The notes under the pieces were generated by a model. The model worked only from the letters and a program-made list of their open reading frames with translations, was not told the DNA's origin and did no database searches. Positions 37,817-52,800 of a stretch of DNA of 64,000 nt are shown here, piece by piece. The DNA is from Pyrocephalus nanus. Taxonomy: Eukaryota; Chordata; Aves; Passeriformes; Tyrannidae. The translations under genes and the position numbers were made by a program. Position 1 is the stretch's first letter, and each line of letters opens with the position of its first letter. The stretch is from positions 30,640,145 through 30,704,144 of the forward strand of contig CM076266.1 in the NCBI GenBank assembly GCA_038380795.1, given 5' to 3'.

Positions 37817-40800
37817 TGGCACTGGAATAAGAGTGCAAGTACTACACAGGAAAGAATGCACTCTGTCAAAGAGCAATGAAGCTGTTGGACTTTTCCTACT
37901 ATTCCCCCCTTTTCTTTGCCCTGCATCCTCTAGCTCTTTACCCATACAGTGTTTGTGCTCTCGCTCTCTGAACAGACCAGGTGTACTGGGAGAGATGTGT
38001 TTGAACAGGGGATGCAGTTCCTCTCCCATTTCCCTTTTTTGGGCAAACCAGATGAGCCAGCTGCAGTCACTCCAGAGATCTGTGGGAAGGCATCAGCTGG
38101 CTTTACCTTTTTCCCTTGAAAGTACACTTTGACTGAATTGTGTCTGCCAGACAGGAATGTATTACCCATTCTTTAACAACTTCAGGTTGCTGCGTGTGAC
38201 TTATGAAAATAAGTGAATAAACTAATTTACGTGTTTGCATCTGGTTTGCAGCTAGCCATAAAGCTGGAGCCTATAATCAAAAAGAACTTAAGGACAAAAG
38301 AAATTACCTGACTAGCTTTGTATTTTGGGGACTCTTCTCTGGGTAGCCCAGTGACTTTTGTATAAGCATATCTTCTATAAAGGCACCTATTTTTAACTGG
38401 AAAGCATAATGGAATGGCAAAACTGCCATTTTCCTTGGCACTTTCTTTCAGTGGCTAACTTGCCTTCTGTAGAAAATGAGACTGAAAGGCAATATATTAA
38501 GGAAATATATTAATTCATAACACTTCAACATAGAATCAGCTGGGTTGGAAAAGACCTCTGAGATCATCAAGCCCAACCCTTGATCCAACACAGCCATGGT
38601 TACTAGACCATGGCCCTAAATGCCGCATCCAGTCTCATCTTTAAAACCTCCAGGGACGGTGAATCCACCACCTCCCTGGGCAGCCCATTCCAATGCCTGA
38701 TTACTCTCTCTGTAAACAATTTTTTCCTAATATTCAACCTAAATCTCCCCTGGTACAACTTAAGACAGTGCCCTCTTGTACTACTGCTGGTTGCTTGGGA
38801 GAGGAGACTGATGCCCACCCAGCTACAACCTCCTTTCAGGTAGTTGTAGAGAGTGATGAGGTCCCCCATGAGCCTCCTCTTCTCCAGGCTAAACAACCCC
38901 AGCTCCCTCAGCCTCTCCTCATAGGACTTGTGCTTTAGTCCCTTCACCAGCCTGGTTGTTCTTCTCTGGACCTGCTCCACCACCTCAATGTCTTTCCTGA
39001 ACTGAAGGGCCCAGAACTGAACACAGTACTCCAGGTATGGCCTCATCAGTGCTGAGTACAGGGGAAGAATCACTTCCCTGGTCCTGCTGGCCACACTGTT
39101 CCTAATATAGGCCAGGATGCCATTGGCCTTCTTGGCCACCTGGGCACACTGCTGGCTCATGTTCAGCTTCCTGTCAATCCAAACTCCCAGATCCCTTTCT
39201 GCCTGGCTGAGCTCCAGTCACTCTGTCCCCATTGATTAGGAAGGAAGGAAAAATTATGATGAAAAAATGCCTTTCCACTCTAAAATAGCCTTCTCTAATT
39301 TATTTTAGCCTTTTCACATACTCATACGCTATCATCAAGTCACCTCTCATTCTTTTATTTATAAACTAAATAGATTCACATCTTTAGGTCTTCATTAGCC
39401 GTTGAATCATTTCTGTGGCTGTCATCATCATCTTTCCCATTTTTCATTATTGTTAAAAAAAAAAGAACATCTGAACTATGTATTGCTTGCCAGCACCTGT
39501 GTTTTCTCAACTCAATGTGGAGATAAAATTGACTCCTTAATGCCTGAGCACTTGTTTATAAAATCATGGATCATATTAACTTTTTGCTTCAACTATATTT
39601 CCTTGGGAAGCTTGGCAAAATATGTATATTGCAATGATGAACGCTGAAATGAAAAGTTTTCTTGTGTATATAAATGACTATTTTGAGTACAAAATAAATT
39701 GTCAAGACATCTTGGGTGGGTTTCATTTTTCCTATTGTCCTATGGAAAACAGACTGACATCCCAGGTTAACCAGTGGTCCTAGGATCTGGGAAACTCTGT
39801 TTAAGAGCAGCCCTGACTATTTTAAAGCACCCACATAAATGACCTAATTGCAAAACTTCTGCCTCTTGAGAGAAATTTTTAAAGCTTATTTTGGCCCAGG
39901 TGTAGAGTGAAAACAACTGCAGAGAAGTCAGTTGCTTGCCAGGAAAGATTTGTGGTTTCTGATATTTGACCTGGAAGCTCATGTGAATTGTATTTTTTTG
40001 TCAACTGTTTTTCAGAGTCACTGTTTTTAGGATAGTCATCCATTTTGAGCTGTCTGTAGTTTTTTTCCTACATGCACAACTTACCTTTTGACTTCACTGA
40101 AGTCATTGGGCACTTCAGGTCTGTGCAATGGATTGTCTTCCTGATTGTTTTTTTTTTGCTTTGTGAGTCTGCACTTGCAAATGGTGTCAGCTGTCATTTA
40201 TTGACATTCAGAAAACCAACAGTGAGCATCAGCATCAAGGTTAATCCCGGTCTCTGTGGAGCCTCACTGGCAGCAATGTTTGATTGACATCCTATTTTCC
40301 CTACATGTGGAGATATGCTAGTTATTAAAATCTTTCTTAGTTCTACTGTATTGCTATTGTGTGGTCCTAATTTTTTTGTGCTGTTCCTGTGTGAATTTTT
40401 CCTGCTATTTTTCATCTAAATGGCTTGTGTAAGGCTTTCTTATTAATGCTCTAAGTGCAAGTAAATCATCAAGAAAACTTGTAATATCAGCAAAATAATG
40501 ACGATGGGCTGACCCAAAAAAATGGTGTTTGGCAAAGATATAAATATAACTGAACGCAAAAGACTACATTCTGAATCTATTTCTATCAGTATTAGAATTT
40601 CTATGTATTCTTACCTTTTAACTCATTATAAATTAAATCCAATATGAGTGTTTCTTTTTTTTAACTTTATCTTCATGTAGACTTAAGTATCCTTATTTCA
40701 CTAGGTCTATCTGCTTACCACTTCTAATAGTAGTGCTTGTTTTCTGTAATTTCCTTAATATCCTACAAAATTATCCAGAGATTCAGTGAGTAATTTTTAA

Positions 40801-43800
40801 TCTTAGGTCTACAGGCCTGGATCGATTGTACCTATAAGTTTGCCTTCAATAGATCTTTAACATTCCAATAGCTGCTGATGGCTTGGAAAGTTCATCAGAT
40901 TTGTGGTAGGAATCCCTCCCAGCAGAATTTGAAAGCTTACTGAGCACTTCTGCCTTGCCTGCATTTTTAATGATTTAACCATGGGTAAGGTTTCAGTCAT
41001 CCCTAATGTACATACTAAACTGTTTCTTCTTTTCCTGGTCCTGTCAGTCAAGGTTTTCTTTTTCTTCTGATAAATTTTCTTCATGTCATGTTTGTATTGA
41101 TTGCTATTTGATCTTCTTCCCTCTTTCAACTTGTTAAATATTGCTTTGCTATCTTCCCTTTGCCAATAAACCGGGATGGGCTTTTAGATAAAGCTGTCTT
41201 CTTTCTTGATTGAAGGATTGCAGCTTTTGGCTATCTAAGCTCTTCTTAAAGAGTTTTAAGCTTTAATCTATCTTTTCCACCCGAAGTTTTTCTGAAAATA
41301 AGGTCTTTTAAAACACTCTTTGTGATTGTGACTATGCTTTTCCTTAGGCTGCAGTGAGTGCAGTCAGGTTGTGATCGGTACTCAGGAGGAAGTGCTGATT
41401 TATAGACCAATGAGTAATTTCTCTGTGTCACAGTATGGTTGGAAATGAAGATGTAACGTCATATTGGGGCCACACCACAACTGCTGGTGAGTTGGGACAG
41501 GATGTGCAAAACTTGATTGTTGTATGAGTTGGAGACTGTAGATATACTAGGTCAGTGTTTGTGTAGCGGGATGTGGTGACTGGGGAAGGGAGGGAAAACA
41601 CAGCCAGTGCTGGGTATCAGTGTGTCTTAGCTGCTTGAACGATGTCTCAGTTTGATTAATACAATGTAGAAATCTACAGATGCCCCATCCCTGGAAACAC
41701 TGAAGATCAGGTTTTATGGGGGTCTGAGCAACCTCGCATAGTTAAAGATGTCCTTACTCATTGCAGGGGCATTGGATGAGATGACCTTGAAAGATCAACC
41801 CAGACAATTCTGAGATTCTATGTAGCATCTGTGCTTGTGAATCGGGTTAATTTTTGCAGTCAATAGTGGCTATGATGCATTTGTGTTGACCTGGAGGGCT
41901 CAGCGCTGAAGCTGCTGAAGTGTTCTTTGGAAGTGGTTAGGGATGGTGGTTGGTACCTGGCTGGAGGACCTGCCCTGGACACCCAGCTCTGGATACCACG
42001 AATGGGAGCTCTGCAGTGTTGGTAGCTGTGTCAGGGCTCAGGGCTCGGGCCCAGCTGTGCGCTTGGGGGTCACATCTGGAGCACAGCTTTTCCGAGAGGT
42101 TTCTAAGCCGCAGCTGGTAGTGAAGCCAGGTGACCATTGGGGGGCACCAGAACAACAGTAATGGGTTGGAACTGCTAATTAGTGCTCAGGCTGTTAATGG
42201 CTATTTGGCGCTCTCAGGGAAAAAAAACCACCGTGTTTGAGGAGGTAAGGTAATTTCTTCCAGTTCTTAAATCAACATAAGTTCCTCAGTAATACTGCCA
42301 GCTCTGTTTTGAAGGCACGAGCTGTTAAAGCACAAACTATGAGCAAGCACAAGCTATCTCCTACTTTCCAGGCAGCACTAGCTTTTTCTTTCTTTTATTT
42401 TCTCTCCCCTGCCCTGCAATCCTTTGTATAAAATTATGTACTGCCTACAAGGTTTAAACTGAAACGTTATTTGGAATAAGATATATTGACTCATTATAAT
42501 TGAGAGATCAGTGTCTAATAAAATATGAATCTTGCAAAGATTTTACAGTTCTTCCTGCTTCTTTACTTGGCCTCATAATAAAAAAAAGAAGACTGTTCTG
42601 CTGTCTACAGGCAAAGGCAAGGGCTTCTTCCAAGTGTCTCCTGAAACTCCTCCTGCTAATCTTTGTTGAAAATTCATAATATTATTATTATTTAATATTG
42701 AAGGTATGAGCCTGTTTTAGTAAAGATGTGTTTTCTGTTTTGTTCTGGTCTTTTTAAGTAAGTTCATCGGTGTGAAGATACTGAGTTTCTGTATGTTGAG
42801 TCACAGCGTGCTTTCTGGAAAGCAAGGCTACGAGCTAAGAATTAGCATTGCTTGGCCGGTGATGTTGGAAGGCATAGTCCAAGCTGTCCTGAGTCATCTG
42901 CAATGTTCAAAACCTAAAGCTGCCAGAGACTTTCACCTCCAGTGGTGCTGGTGCTCCTCCTCTGTCCAGCTGTCTTGCTGATTTACCAGTCTTGCAGTCT
43001 TAATTGCATGGATAAATGTTGAATTACAATTAGAATGTGCGTTTTAGTTATAACAATGCACACAATTTTTGTAAGTGAAGAATTTTGCAAATATTATTTC
43101 TGACTATCTTCACCAAAAATAATCAAAAAACAATGAAACTAATGTAGCATTTGGATACCTGCGAAAGACACAGAGACACAGTGAAAGGATTCCTTGCCTA
43201 AAAGCACGTTGCTTTTTCTCACTAAGTAACTTCCCCTGAAAAAGATACTGCTTCACTATTCAGGTCTTGCTCTCTTTATGTCCCTAGACCATCATAGTCA
43301 CAGACTACTAGACACAATGTCATCACGAAACATCTGACTTTCATCAGGCAGCTAGAGGCAACTGGAAATTCCTGGTTTTTCAAGTTCGCTAAGCCTATTT
43401 GAGGTCTTCTAGAAATGATGAAAAAAACCTGTTAATCCTACTGCTGCTTAACTCTAAATAGGTAACTCACTTCTTAAACCCGTGCAGTTCTTCAATTCAC
43501 ACACTAGATGGTGGTCAAAAGCAGCCCAAGTTGCATGCTCCCTTCTGCTTCCCAAAGTCCCAGCTGACAGTGGAAAATGAAAGCACGAGACTGACCATTT
43601 TTCCTGCCAAGCTTTTAACCTTTTTTAAGCTGTCTGTGAATGATTAATCTAGTTAGTAAAATCATCTTAAAGATTAAGGTAGAGATTCTGCTAAATTCAT
43701 GTATCATGTTGGAACTGTGATTTTTAAATCAGTTGTTTGATAAACACACAGGAAGTGTTTCCGTCTGTGTGATCATGAAATATTCATCAAATATCCTGTA

Positions 43801-46800
43801 ACTTCAAGCTGGGGTTATTGTTGTTTCCACAGTATAGGAATTCATATATATTAGTTCTTCAAATAGTTGCTGTGGACTGAAACTCAAGTCTCTGAATGTA
43901 CAGATTGATTACTCTTGGTTAATATAAGGTAGTAATGAAAAAGGGAGAGCACTACACTGACAACATGATTACAGATTTTTGCAAGATTAAAAACAAACCA
44001 AGGAGAAACCATTTCTGTACTGCCCACCCTGAAATTATAAAACCTGCTCTAATCCTGTACCTTGAGAATACTACTGGCTTCAAAGGGAAAGACTGCAAGA
44101 TGTACTTTGGTTTCTGTAACTGGAAAAATGCATTCCACTAAACAGAATCAGTCAAAGTTATTCCTTTCACTAAAAAACGAAAGTATAATATTTAGGAATG
44201 GAGTCTGATAGACAGATAGATTAGGGACATGGGGAAATCTAGTACTGTACTGTGCAGAGTGACTGTAGGGAGGAAATATCAGTGGTGCAGTGTTTAGATA
44301 GTAGAAGGGGAATGTAGATCTCATAGACTATAAGATGTCATTGTACAATACACTGGATTATAGACCAACAGCATAGTTCGAATAAACAGCTGAAAGAAGG
44401 AGAGTATCACATGAGCAGTAAATGTTAATAGTTGGGAACTTTTTTTTTGTCCTCTGTGTACATCTGTATGTAAGGCATCAGAAGCCTGTCTCATGACTAG
44501 TCCTCAGAGCCACTTACTTGCTTTCTTCCTTCCTCTGGCAAGGTTAAAAGCTGGTAGAAACAACCCTCATGCTGCTCCAGTGTGGGAGTAGGTCCCATGG
44601 GTGATGGTTATGGCAAAAGTTACAGTGCTGTGGACCCACCCTCATGTATGGAAAGATGGATGAGATTTGATGGTGCATGGAGCAGTGGCATGGCTTAAAT
44701 TAGGCTTAAACTGAGATTCTGGGTTGGTTTTCTTGTTTCTGAGCAGAACACAGGCACTCAGTGCTGAAGACTTATCGAGAAGTTGGATAAAGAGATACCC
44801 CTTGGATTTAACGCCAGTGTAAATATTAGTTACTCTGTGACTACTGTGAGGCAGGCAGTGAAAGCACAGGTCATCAGTGGTTAGGAAGCTGCATAACATT
44901 AAATAAGTGTCTGCTCACAGGCAATTTTAGGGTTAAAAGAGCAAAAGTAAATTTGATGCAGCTACAACATGTTTTACACTGGTGATTCGTGTAGCAATGA
45001 GGAAATGCATGGAAAAGAAAGATTCCAGACAACTGAGTTGATGATATGATTCATACGCTGACTTTTTAACTCAGCACTCATCCCAGTTATAATGAGAATC
45101 ATCTGAGGGAAGTAAAATAACAACAGTTTGAAGCTTGTAGGAGGGCAGTAGCTTATAGTCATGTTAGATGCAGAGAACTATTTGTTCTGTAGCATGTTGG
45201 AGAGCTGGAGGTTGTGCCATATAACAAGATGGAGTTTTTTCTTTGAGTTTGTTTTTCGTGTTTGTAACTTTTGGAGGAGTCCACTGCAGCCCTGCCTTTT
45301 GTTCTAAATTGGTCCTACACAGCTGCACATATACACTTGCATGGACGTAACATATGTGTGCAAATAATCTATGCTTGCATGAAAAAATGACCTTTGCATG
45401 TACACATGGCCAGCTTGTCAGCAGTGCATGAGAAGAATTTGTTAAATTTGTAAAAACTGGCTCTGAACATAGAAGGGAAACAGCGTCAAGAGAGCTGAGG
45501 CACACCCTCAGTATGGTGTTAGCACGTATTCTCACAATTGTTCTTGGTTAAAGATGGCTCTTCCTCAAACAACATCAGAAATGCAAGCCTCATATTGCCT
45601 CATTCTGTGCGATAGGATAATGAGGTAAAAACATATGTGCATTTAATCCTAGTCTGAAGTTCCAAGTTCATTGCAGATGAACCTCTACCCCAGAGAGAGT
45701 TTTCTAATGATCAATATGCATTTGTTGGACCAATGGGATGCTCTTGGATTCAAATGTAAATGATTTCTTATACATAGAAAATTATTCAAAGCACATGTCC
45801 CTAGCATTTCAGTGAAAATCACTGGATCATAGAATGATTTGGGTCAGACTACCAATCACAGAAAGACTTCAGAGTGGTGGCAATTCAGTACAATATAAGA
45901 AGGTGGCTGACCTTGGGACCCAGCCATTCTTCACCCAGCCTGTAGTGCTGCTTGCAGTTTGCCCCATCTTGTTCCTGCCCCATCCTCCTGCCATCACTCT
46001 GTCTGCACCTTTGGTCCTTCACCTAAGCGTCACGCAATATGTTTTCTACAGTCCCATAATTTTCTTCCGTCTGCATCCCCTAGGAAGTACTGTACCCCTC
46101 GCTTAGCATCCCTGTGAGAGTTTTTAATTTATTTCTCTTTGTGCGTTTCATGCTAGGGACAAATGTCTTTTTCTGGTAGTCAGAGGAGTAGTCAATGTGA
46201 TGTTCTCCGTTTTCACTGATCAGGTTATTAGGGTTCCTCTGTGTGTTGTTGTTTCTTTGGTCTTGGCTGAGTCTTTGTGTTTTCTGTGGTTAGTCTTTAA
46301 TCACATCACCTCATGCACATTCGCCATGTTAGTCATGGAGAAATGCTTGGTTTACCTTCAATCTGCTTGTACTCTGGATATCCTCCTTCTGCACTCTGTC
46401 CAGTGCAACTTTTGGGTCTATTCAGCAGTTCCATAGCCTAGAAACGCCAGAGGAATGTGGATTTTAGGTACCTTTGATTCAAGATAAACTGTCTGCATGA
46501 ACTTCATCTTACCTTGCTTTAGCCATCTAAAACTTAGGCAGAGGTCTTCCACTGAAGACCATGGAGTAGGAGAGAAGCTTTCCCAAATTGAGTCCATCTG
46601 TTTCAAGGCCTATCTTACTCCAGGATGAAATGAATCACTCCCTAGAGGTGCCTCTTTTTCTCTGTTAATTAAGGGCAAAGCCTATATGACTAGCTTAGGC
46701 TTTTAAACTAACTTTTAGAGTGCCAAAATGATGGGAGTTGAATCCTACTTTCCACATTTTATCTCCAGTGCTGGAGGCTGTTTCTCTGGGAAGCATATGT

Positions 46801-49800
46801 TGTTCAGTTCAATGCACCTAACACTTCCTCTCAAGCTGTTACTCCCCTTATATGTGAGACTCTTACAAAAATAAGCAACTACAGTCTGTAAACAGTGCAA
46901 GTCCTGGAGGAAAAATACTGTCAAGGATCAATATAAGTCAATATACAGAGCTGGAACTTGGGAAAATGTGTTACTGATGTGTGTGGTATAAAGAAGATGG
47001 ATTGACCAGGGCTTGATTTTCTGTGATCCCTCGTGTCCTCACTAAGTCTTCACCACCAGTGAAGCTCACACCAGTCAGCAGCCCTAGGTGTTGTCTGTGA
47101 GTCTGTGGAATGCTGACCACTGGAGGAGTTGACACCTGCGCTGCAAGTGGGGCACTCTGCATTGCATCCTGATGCTGCAGTTCAGGTGTGGTTCCTCTAG
47201 GAAGGGAATCTCTTTGATCCAAATGGGATGAGCTTGTGTGTATTTTACAAGAGTGTTTACAAGGCAAATTTGCACTATAAATACCCTGTCCTGCTCACTA
47301 ATTCACTAATGTACCTGAATGATGTCTAGCTTTGGCACAGAGTTGTGATTAAGAATTTGGTCATTGTTTCCTTTCTGTGCGCCTCAGTTCCTTTCGGAGA
47401 TTAAGGTGGAGATAATAGTATTTCCTCTTATCTATGAAGTACATCGAAATGTGAGGATGGAAAGCAGTGTAAAACTCCAAATTAGAAGGAATTTTTCACT
47501 TATACTTAGGAATATGACTTCTTCCTCTTTCTTTTCCCTAACAGCAGTTACTTACTGCTTATACTACTCCTTACCTGCCTAGTGCATGAATAGTAGATGG
47601 ATGTGGCTTTGAGAGTGTCAGGTTTTTAAGACAAATGAGTAAGTTTAAAAAATGGTGTAGTTCACAGAGAACTTTTGATTCCTTATCTGTGCTGATCCTG
47701 GCAGAAGAATGTAAGGAAGGTCTACAACACCATGAAGGAAGAACCCAATGAAACATACAATAATATAATCATGGTGGAGAAAAATAATTATTTCTATCCC
47801 CATATATTCAATTTTATTGGATATTATATGATTTAATTATCAAAGCACAGTAATTATGATCCATGGCAATACTAATGACTATTGGCAACAAGGCCCATGA
47901 GGACACACAATCTAATTAGCTTTAATAGGATGAATTTAATAATACATTGGATTAACATCTGTTAGAATGAAGTATCAAGATTTATTGTTCTCTGAATAAA
48001 TATTGACCTCTTGCTCTCAGATCAATAAATCTTAAGCTTGCCTCCACTTAAATGAGTATCCACGTTTTACATTAACACTCTTCTGTTTCCTATCACCAAC
48101 TTCAGTAGAAGAAGAGGTGAGCTGCACTTCCCTCCTGCTGCGTCAAACACTTCTTTAAGAAGCTGAAGGTAAACACTGAATTTACAGACAGTTGAAAAAA
48201 AGGGTAGGGCCCTAAACTACCGTTCCTTGCTGTTGCTTTATAAAAATTTTCAGAAAATATTTCAGGAAAAATCAATTACTAGTAATGCCACAGAAAAAGT
48301 CTATGGCTTGCATCATGTGCTCAATTAGGCAGTCTTTATATCTGTGTGATGTTGTGAGTGGTGTCAGAAATATCTGTGGGGATGAGTGGGAGGAAATCCA
48401 TCTCCTTCATGTGTAGTGAGATACAAACTACTTTCTAAGACTTCACTTTCATTTTTTGCTTCAGATATTTAAGAACAGATTCCTTTCTCACTGTAGGCGT
48501 TTCAAGAGAAATGAGATGGAATATGTTTCTTTTTCGTGCCTACAAGGGAGGGATTTCTTGTTACTCTCCTAAGGGGTCAGTGTGGTCAGAAATATTTACA
48601 AGTCTTACAAAATTTCTTTTAACGGAGATGGGTTCCTCTAAAAGCAGTAGAAAATCCTTGAGACTGACATCCATTCAGCTGATATTTAGACCTTCCTTTC
48701 AAATTTAATCGAATTTTAAGAAAATATGGGTTAGTCTAACTCTACCACAGGTGAATTTAGTTATAAAACTCCCTGTACTTCAGTGGCAGACTTCTGTAGG
48801 TGAATGCTGATTAATGTAGAGAATTTTTTCCAAACACAGTGACGAATCAGAGAGTTTATAAATTTTTGTAGGAAGATTATTTGTATTTATCAAGTTCTGC
48901 AAAATTTTTCTTTCGTCAAAAGACGTGAAGTCTAGAAGACTTTAATGGATAAGTTTTATATAGCAGATCATGATTGCTTTCAAAGATCTAAAGATTGTCC
49001 TTGTTTTCACTCTCTTTCTTTCATAAGAATATCGATGTTGGTGCAGAAGCCTGACAAAAATATGCCAGTATTTCACCCTGCTTTTATTTTCTTTCTAATT
49101 GTGTGTTATTTATAGGTAGATATGGCGCTAAGGGAAATTGTGGCTTTTGCTATGGTCCAGGGTGAATACCTGGTCAGACTGGTGAAAGAATAAGGTTCTC
49201 AAAGCAATTTGGTGTACAGGATTAGAGGATTTCATCTGTGCCTCTGAATACTGAACCATATCTATAGGTCTGCAGCATAGGCCCGAGGTTAGCAAATTTT
49301 TATTTCCATGTATTCCTTTGAGGCTACATATTCTTGCAAAATGGATTCTAAATTTTGTGCCCAGTCTGTTGTTGCCCTTTCAACTGAACTTAAATCATCT
49401 AGGAATTGACTGCAGTCTAATTCTATTTACCGAAGACTGTTATTAATCATAATTACCTATATTTTCTGTCTTCAGTTTGCAAATACTTGTAGGTGCAAGT
49501 CATTATTTTCCTTTCATTTTTCACCCTTTTAGACTGCAATAAAATGTGCACATTTTGAAACCCTAGAGATCCTGCTTTGTTCTTTCAGTTTCCTGGTTGT
49601 CCATGCATTAACATATTTTGTTAATGATTTGTAACACTTTTAAGTTGGGGATAATAAAAAAAAAGGAAAGCATTCTGACTGGGAATGAGGAGAGTAGCAA
49701 GGCTGAGCTGGAGTGAACATTGTCCTGGGGCAAGATGTACATGAGAAAAGTGTTGTGTTGACTTTGACAGGGCTCCATGTCATAGGGTTTGTAGTCTTTA

Positions 49801-52800
49801 TTTCATAACCATATTGGGAGTTACATAAATAAGTTTCAGGTAAGAAAACAATTTTAATAATTGACAGTTACTGGTCTTATATTTCACTGTGTGGAGGGGC
49901 AAGTGGGATAATTTTCTTTGTTAAATTGGGTGAACAGGTTAGACAACTGCCTTCCTTTCGTGTTAGTGGTCTGCACCATGGTAGACACTATGCCCTTATG
50001 CTCCCCAAGACATTGTAAGAAGCGTCTGAGAAAGTCAGTAGGATGTTTTTAAGGGAAAAAAAAAAACAAGATGAAGGTCTCTAGTTTTGTTGAAATACTC
50101 TTTTTTCTTCAGTTCTGCCTAAAGAATATAAACAAATATGCATTACTGTTCTTTAATTCTTACTGTAATGCAAATACAGAAGGTGCTGCTACATTATACC
50201 AGCAGCTGACTTGTGCGAGTAGTAAATAAAATCTTAACAGTTAGGAATCATTCCCAGTTTCTGAAGTGACATTCCTTTTTCTACTGTAGAAGCACGTTAA
50301 GTTTTTGAACTCGTGTCACCACATAATGCAGTCGTTTCCTATCAAAAAGTGTTCTTCCCAGCCCCAGACATTCTCATTGCACTGTGATTTATTTGTTCCC
50401 TCAGTGGAGTAGAACTGAAGCTCATTCCTGTGTATACAAACCAAAAAGGATAGGGGTTTTTGGTGGTTACTTTGGCCTTCAAGATGGCATGCTACCCTTT
50501 CATCCTGGATGGAGAAGGGGACTTTTGGCAGGGTTGAAAGACCGGAAAACCTAGACACTAAAATGGGAACTTAATAAAATGGTGCACAGAAGAGCCTTGT
50601 GTATGCTATGAAAGCTTTCAAAGTAATTACTTTTATAAAACTAGTAACACTCAATTATCTTTTAAAAAGAACAGAATCCTGGATTCATATTGTTGTCTGC
50701 TAGCCTCAGAGTTTTCTTAATGCCTACACTTTCCACATGGCTTGTTAATAAGACCTCGGTAAAGCAACACAGAAATTACAGAAAAATAATAGGAATTCCA
50801 TGTGAATTGTCTTGAAAAGCCACACGTGCTCAGACAGAAAAAGATATGGGACTGTGCACCTGGAAAATTGTGTTGTTCACCAATGTACTTTTTAACTGTA
50901 AATAAAAAAACATACAAACTTGTTTAAGTGCTGATTCTGTTCTGGGGGCTATTCTGGCCTGGCTCTTCCTTTTCAGAGGTCAATACCATTAGTGTAAAAG
51001 CCTTTGTCTGAAGGCTGTTTTTTCTTACATAAATGACCAACTAAAGAAGTCACTTAAGATGATCAAAATACAAAGCCAGCCCACCAGCTCCTATTATTCA
51101 GGCCATTTTCAGTGCTTTGTGAGGTTCATTAATGTTTCTTCTGGCAAAAAGCAATGGATGGGAAGATGATGTGCAATATATTGTAGTGGAGACATACTGT
51201 GCAGCCCTGAGTGTGAGTTGAAGGTGCACAGAGAATGTTGGTACTGGGACAAAAATACAAGAGCATCTGTTCTCCTTCGATATGTTAGTGGCTCTGAAGA
51301 ATGTGGAAGTGGTTACTGCTATTTTGACAAATGCACTTATTTCTGCTTTTGTTGCCTGGCGTGGCACAAAGGGAGCACTGGCGCAATAGTGCACGGCAAT
51401 AATTTATTAGTGGTTTAGGGATGTGGGCCCAGAACAAATTCTAGACAAAAGAAAAACATGTTTGGGTTTTACTGAGCGCCTTGGCTACAGCAATGAAGCT
51501 GTGATTGGATGTGCAAATATTTGGTATTTCGATTGTCCCAGTTGCTGTGACAGCTGACAAATGGTCTGAGTTTCTTTTTAATTATCACCAAAAGGGAAAA
51601 AGCCTGTTGTTTTAAAGCCAGCAACTGATGTTGCAGCAAAAAGGAAGAAAAGATATTTAACAGTGGGGAATATAATTTCTCGGTGTAAAATATGTTGAAA
51701 GCACTAATACTTTCCAAATATTTATAGTATTTAACTAGTTTTGTAATTAGACCCAAGCAAAAGTGTTTTGTTAATTTGCATCACATCCAGTAATCAATAT
51801 TAAGATGCCAGCTATTGTTCTTACTTAATAATTACCGGTATCGTTGATGTCAAACTTATCTTCTCTAACCATTCTGGGAAATGCAGCAGATGTATTGTGA
51901 CATATTGTGGTATGCTTGTGAGACCTATTTGACACAGACATTTTTTAATACATATATCATACCTTGTGGGTGCTCTGTACCATTGTATCAGGGCCAATTG
52001 CAGTAGATAGAATCATAGAACCTTTTAGGCTGGAAAAGACTGTTTAGGTCATTGAGTCCAACCAGTAACCCAGCGCTGTCAAGTTCAGCACTAAACTGTG
52101 TCCCTGTGTGCCACATCAACGTAGCTTTTAAATATCCTTAGGCACAGTGATTCAACCACTTCCCTGGGCAGCCTCCTCCTATGCTTGATCACTCTTTAAG
52201 TAAAGAAATTTTCCCTAATGTCCTGTCTAAGCCTCCTCTGGTGCAACTTGAGACCATTTCCTCTTGTCCTATTGCTTGTTACTTGGGAGAAGAGATCAAC
52301 TCCCACAAATACGATGTAGGAACACACAAAGACTTCACTGCCCTGAAGGAAAAAAGAAACATATTACCCAAAAGAGATGTAGTTATTTGTCCAAAGAGCC
52401 TCTGGGAGGGTTTGGGACTAGTCTTATTTGTTGAGTCTGTATCCAGTACTTCAAACCATCATTCTGTCATTTAAGCAAGATAAGAAACAATATTGTGAAG
52501 ACCCACTGTAATTAATAGCCTATATGTAAAAGTTTTAAATTGTGTCTGAATATTTCATGAACTGGGGTTTTATTTACATTTTTGTTTTGGTAGCAATTGC
52601 TGTACAATAGTTGTTTTCTTATGAATATACATGGCTCCGAACTGCTCATTTCTAGCAGGAAGCATAACTTGTCAGACTTTTAGTAGTCAATAATTGCCTT
52701 TTAAGTAACAATCATGAACTTCTAAATGACAGTGCTCCTTCTGGGGGAGCCAAAATAGATTTTTTGGGGTCAGATGAGAGGGACTGCTCTGCATAAGCTT

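Noticed and set aside
41937..42161. Mirror 72-codon open frames in a GC-richer patch
   Set aside because: Both strands are open over the same bases with no recognisable protein. The GC-rich composition explains it, and it is not clearly a CpG island.
43495..43515. CACTAGATGGTGG, a partial CTCF-like match
   Set aside because: A single site, weaker than the LTR copies, and expected by chance in 64 kb.
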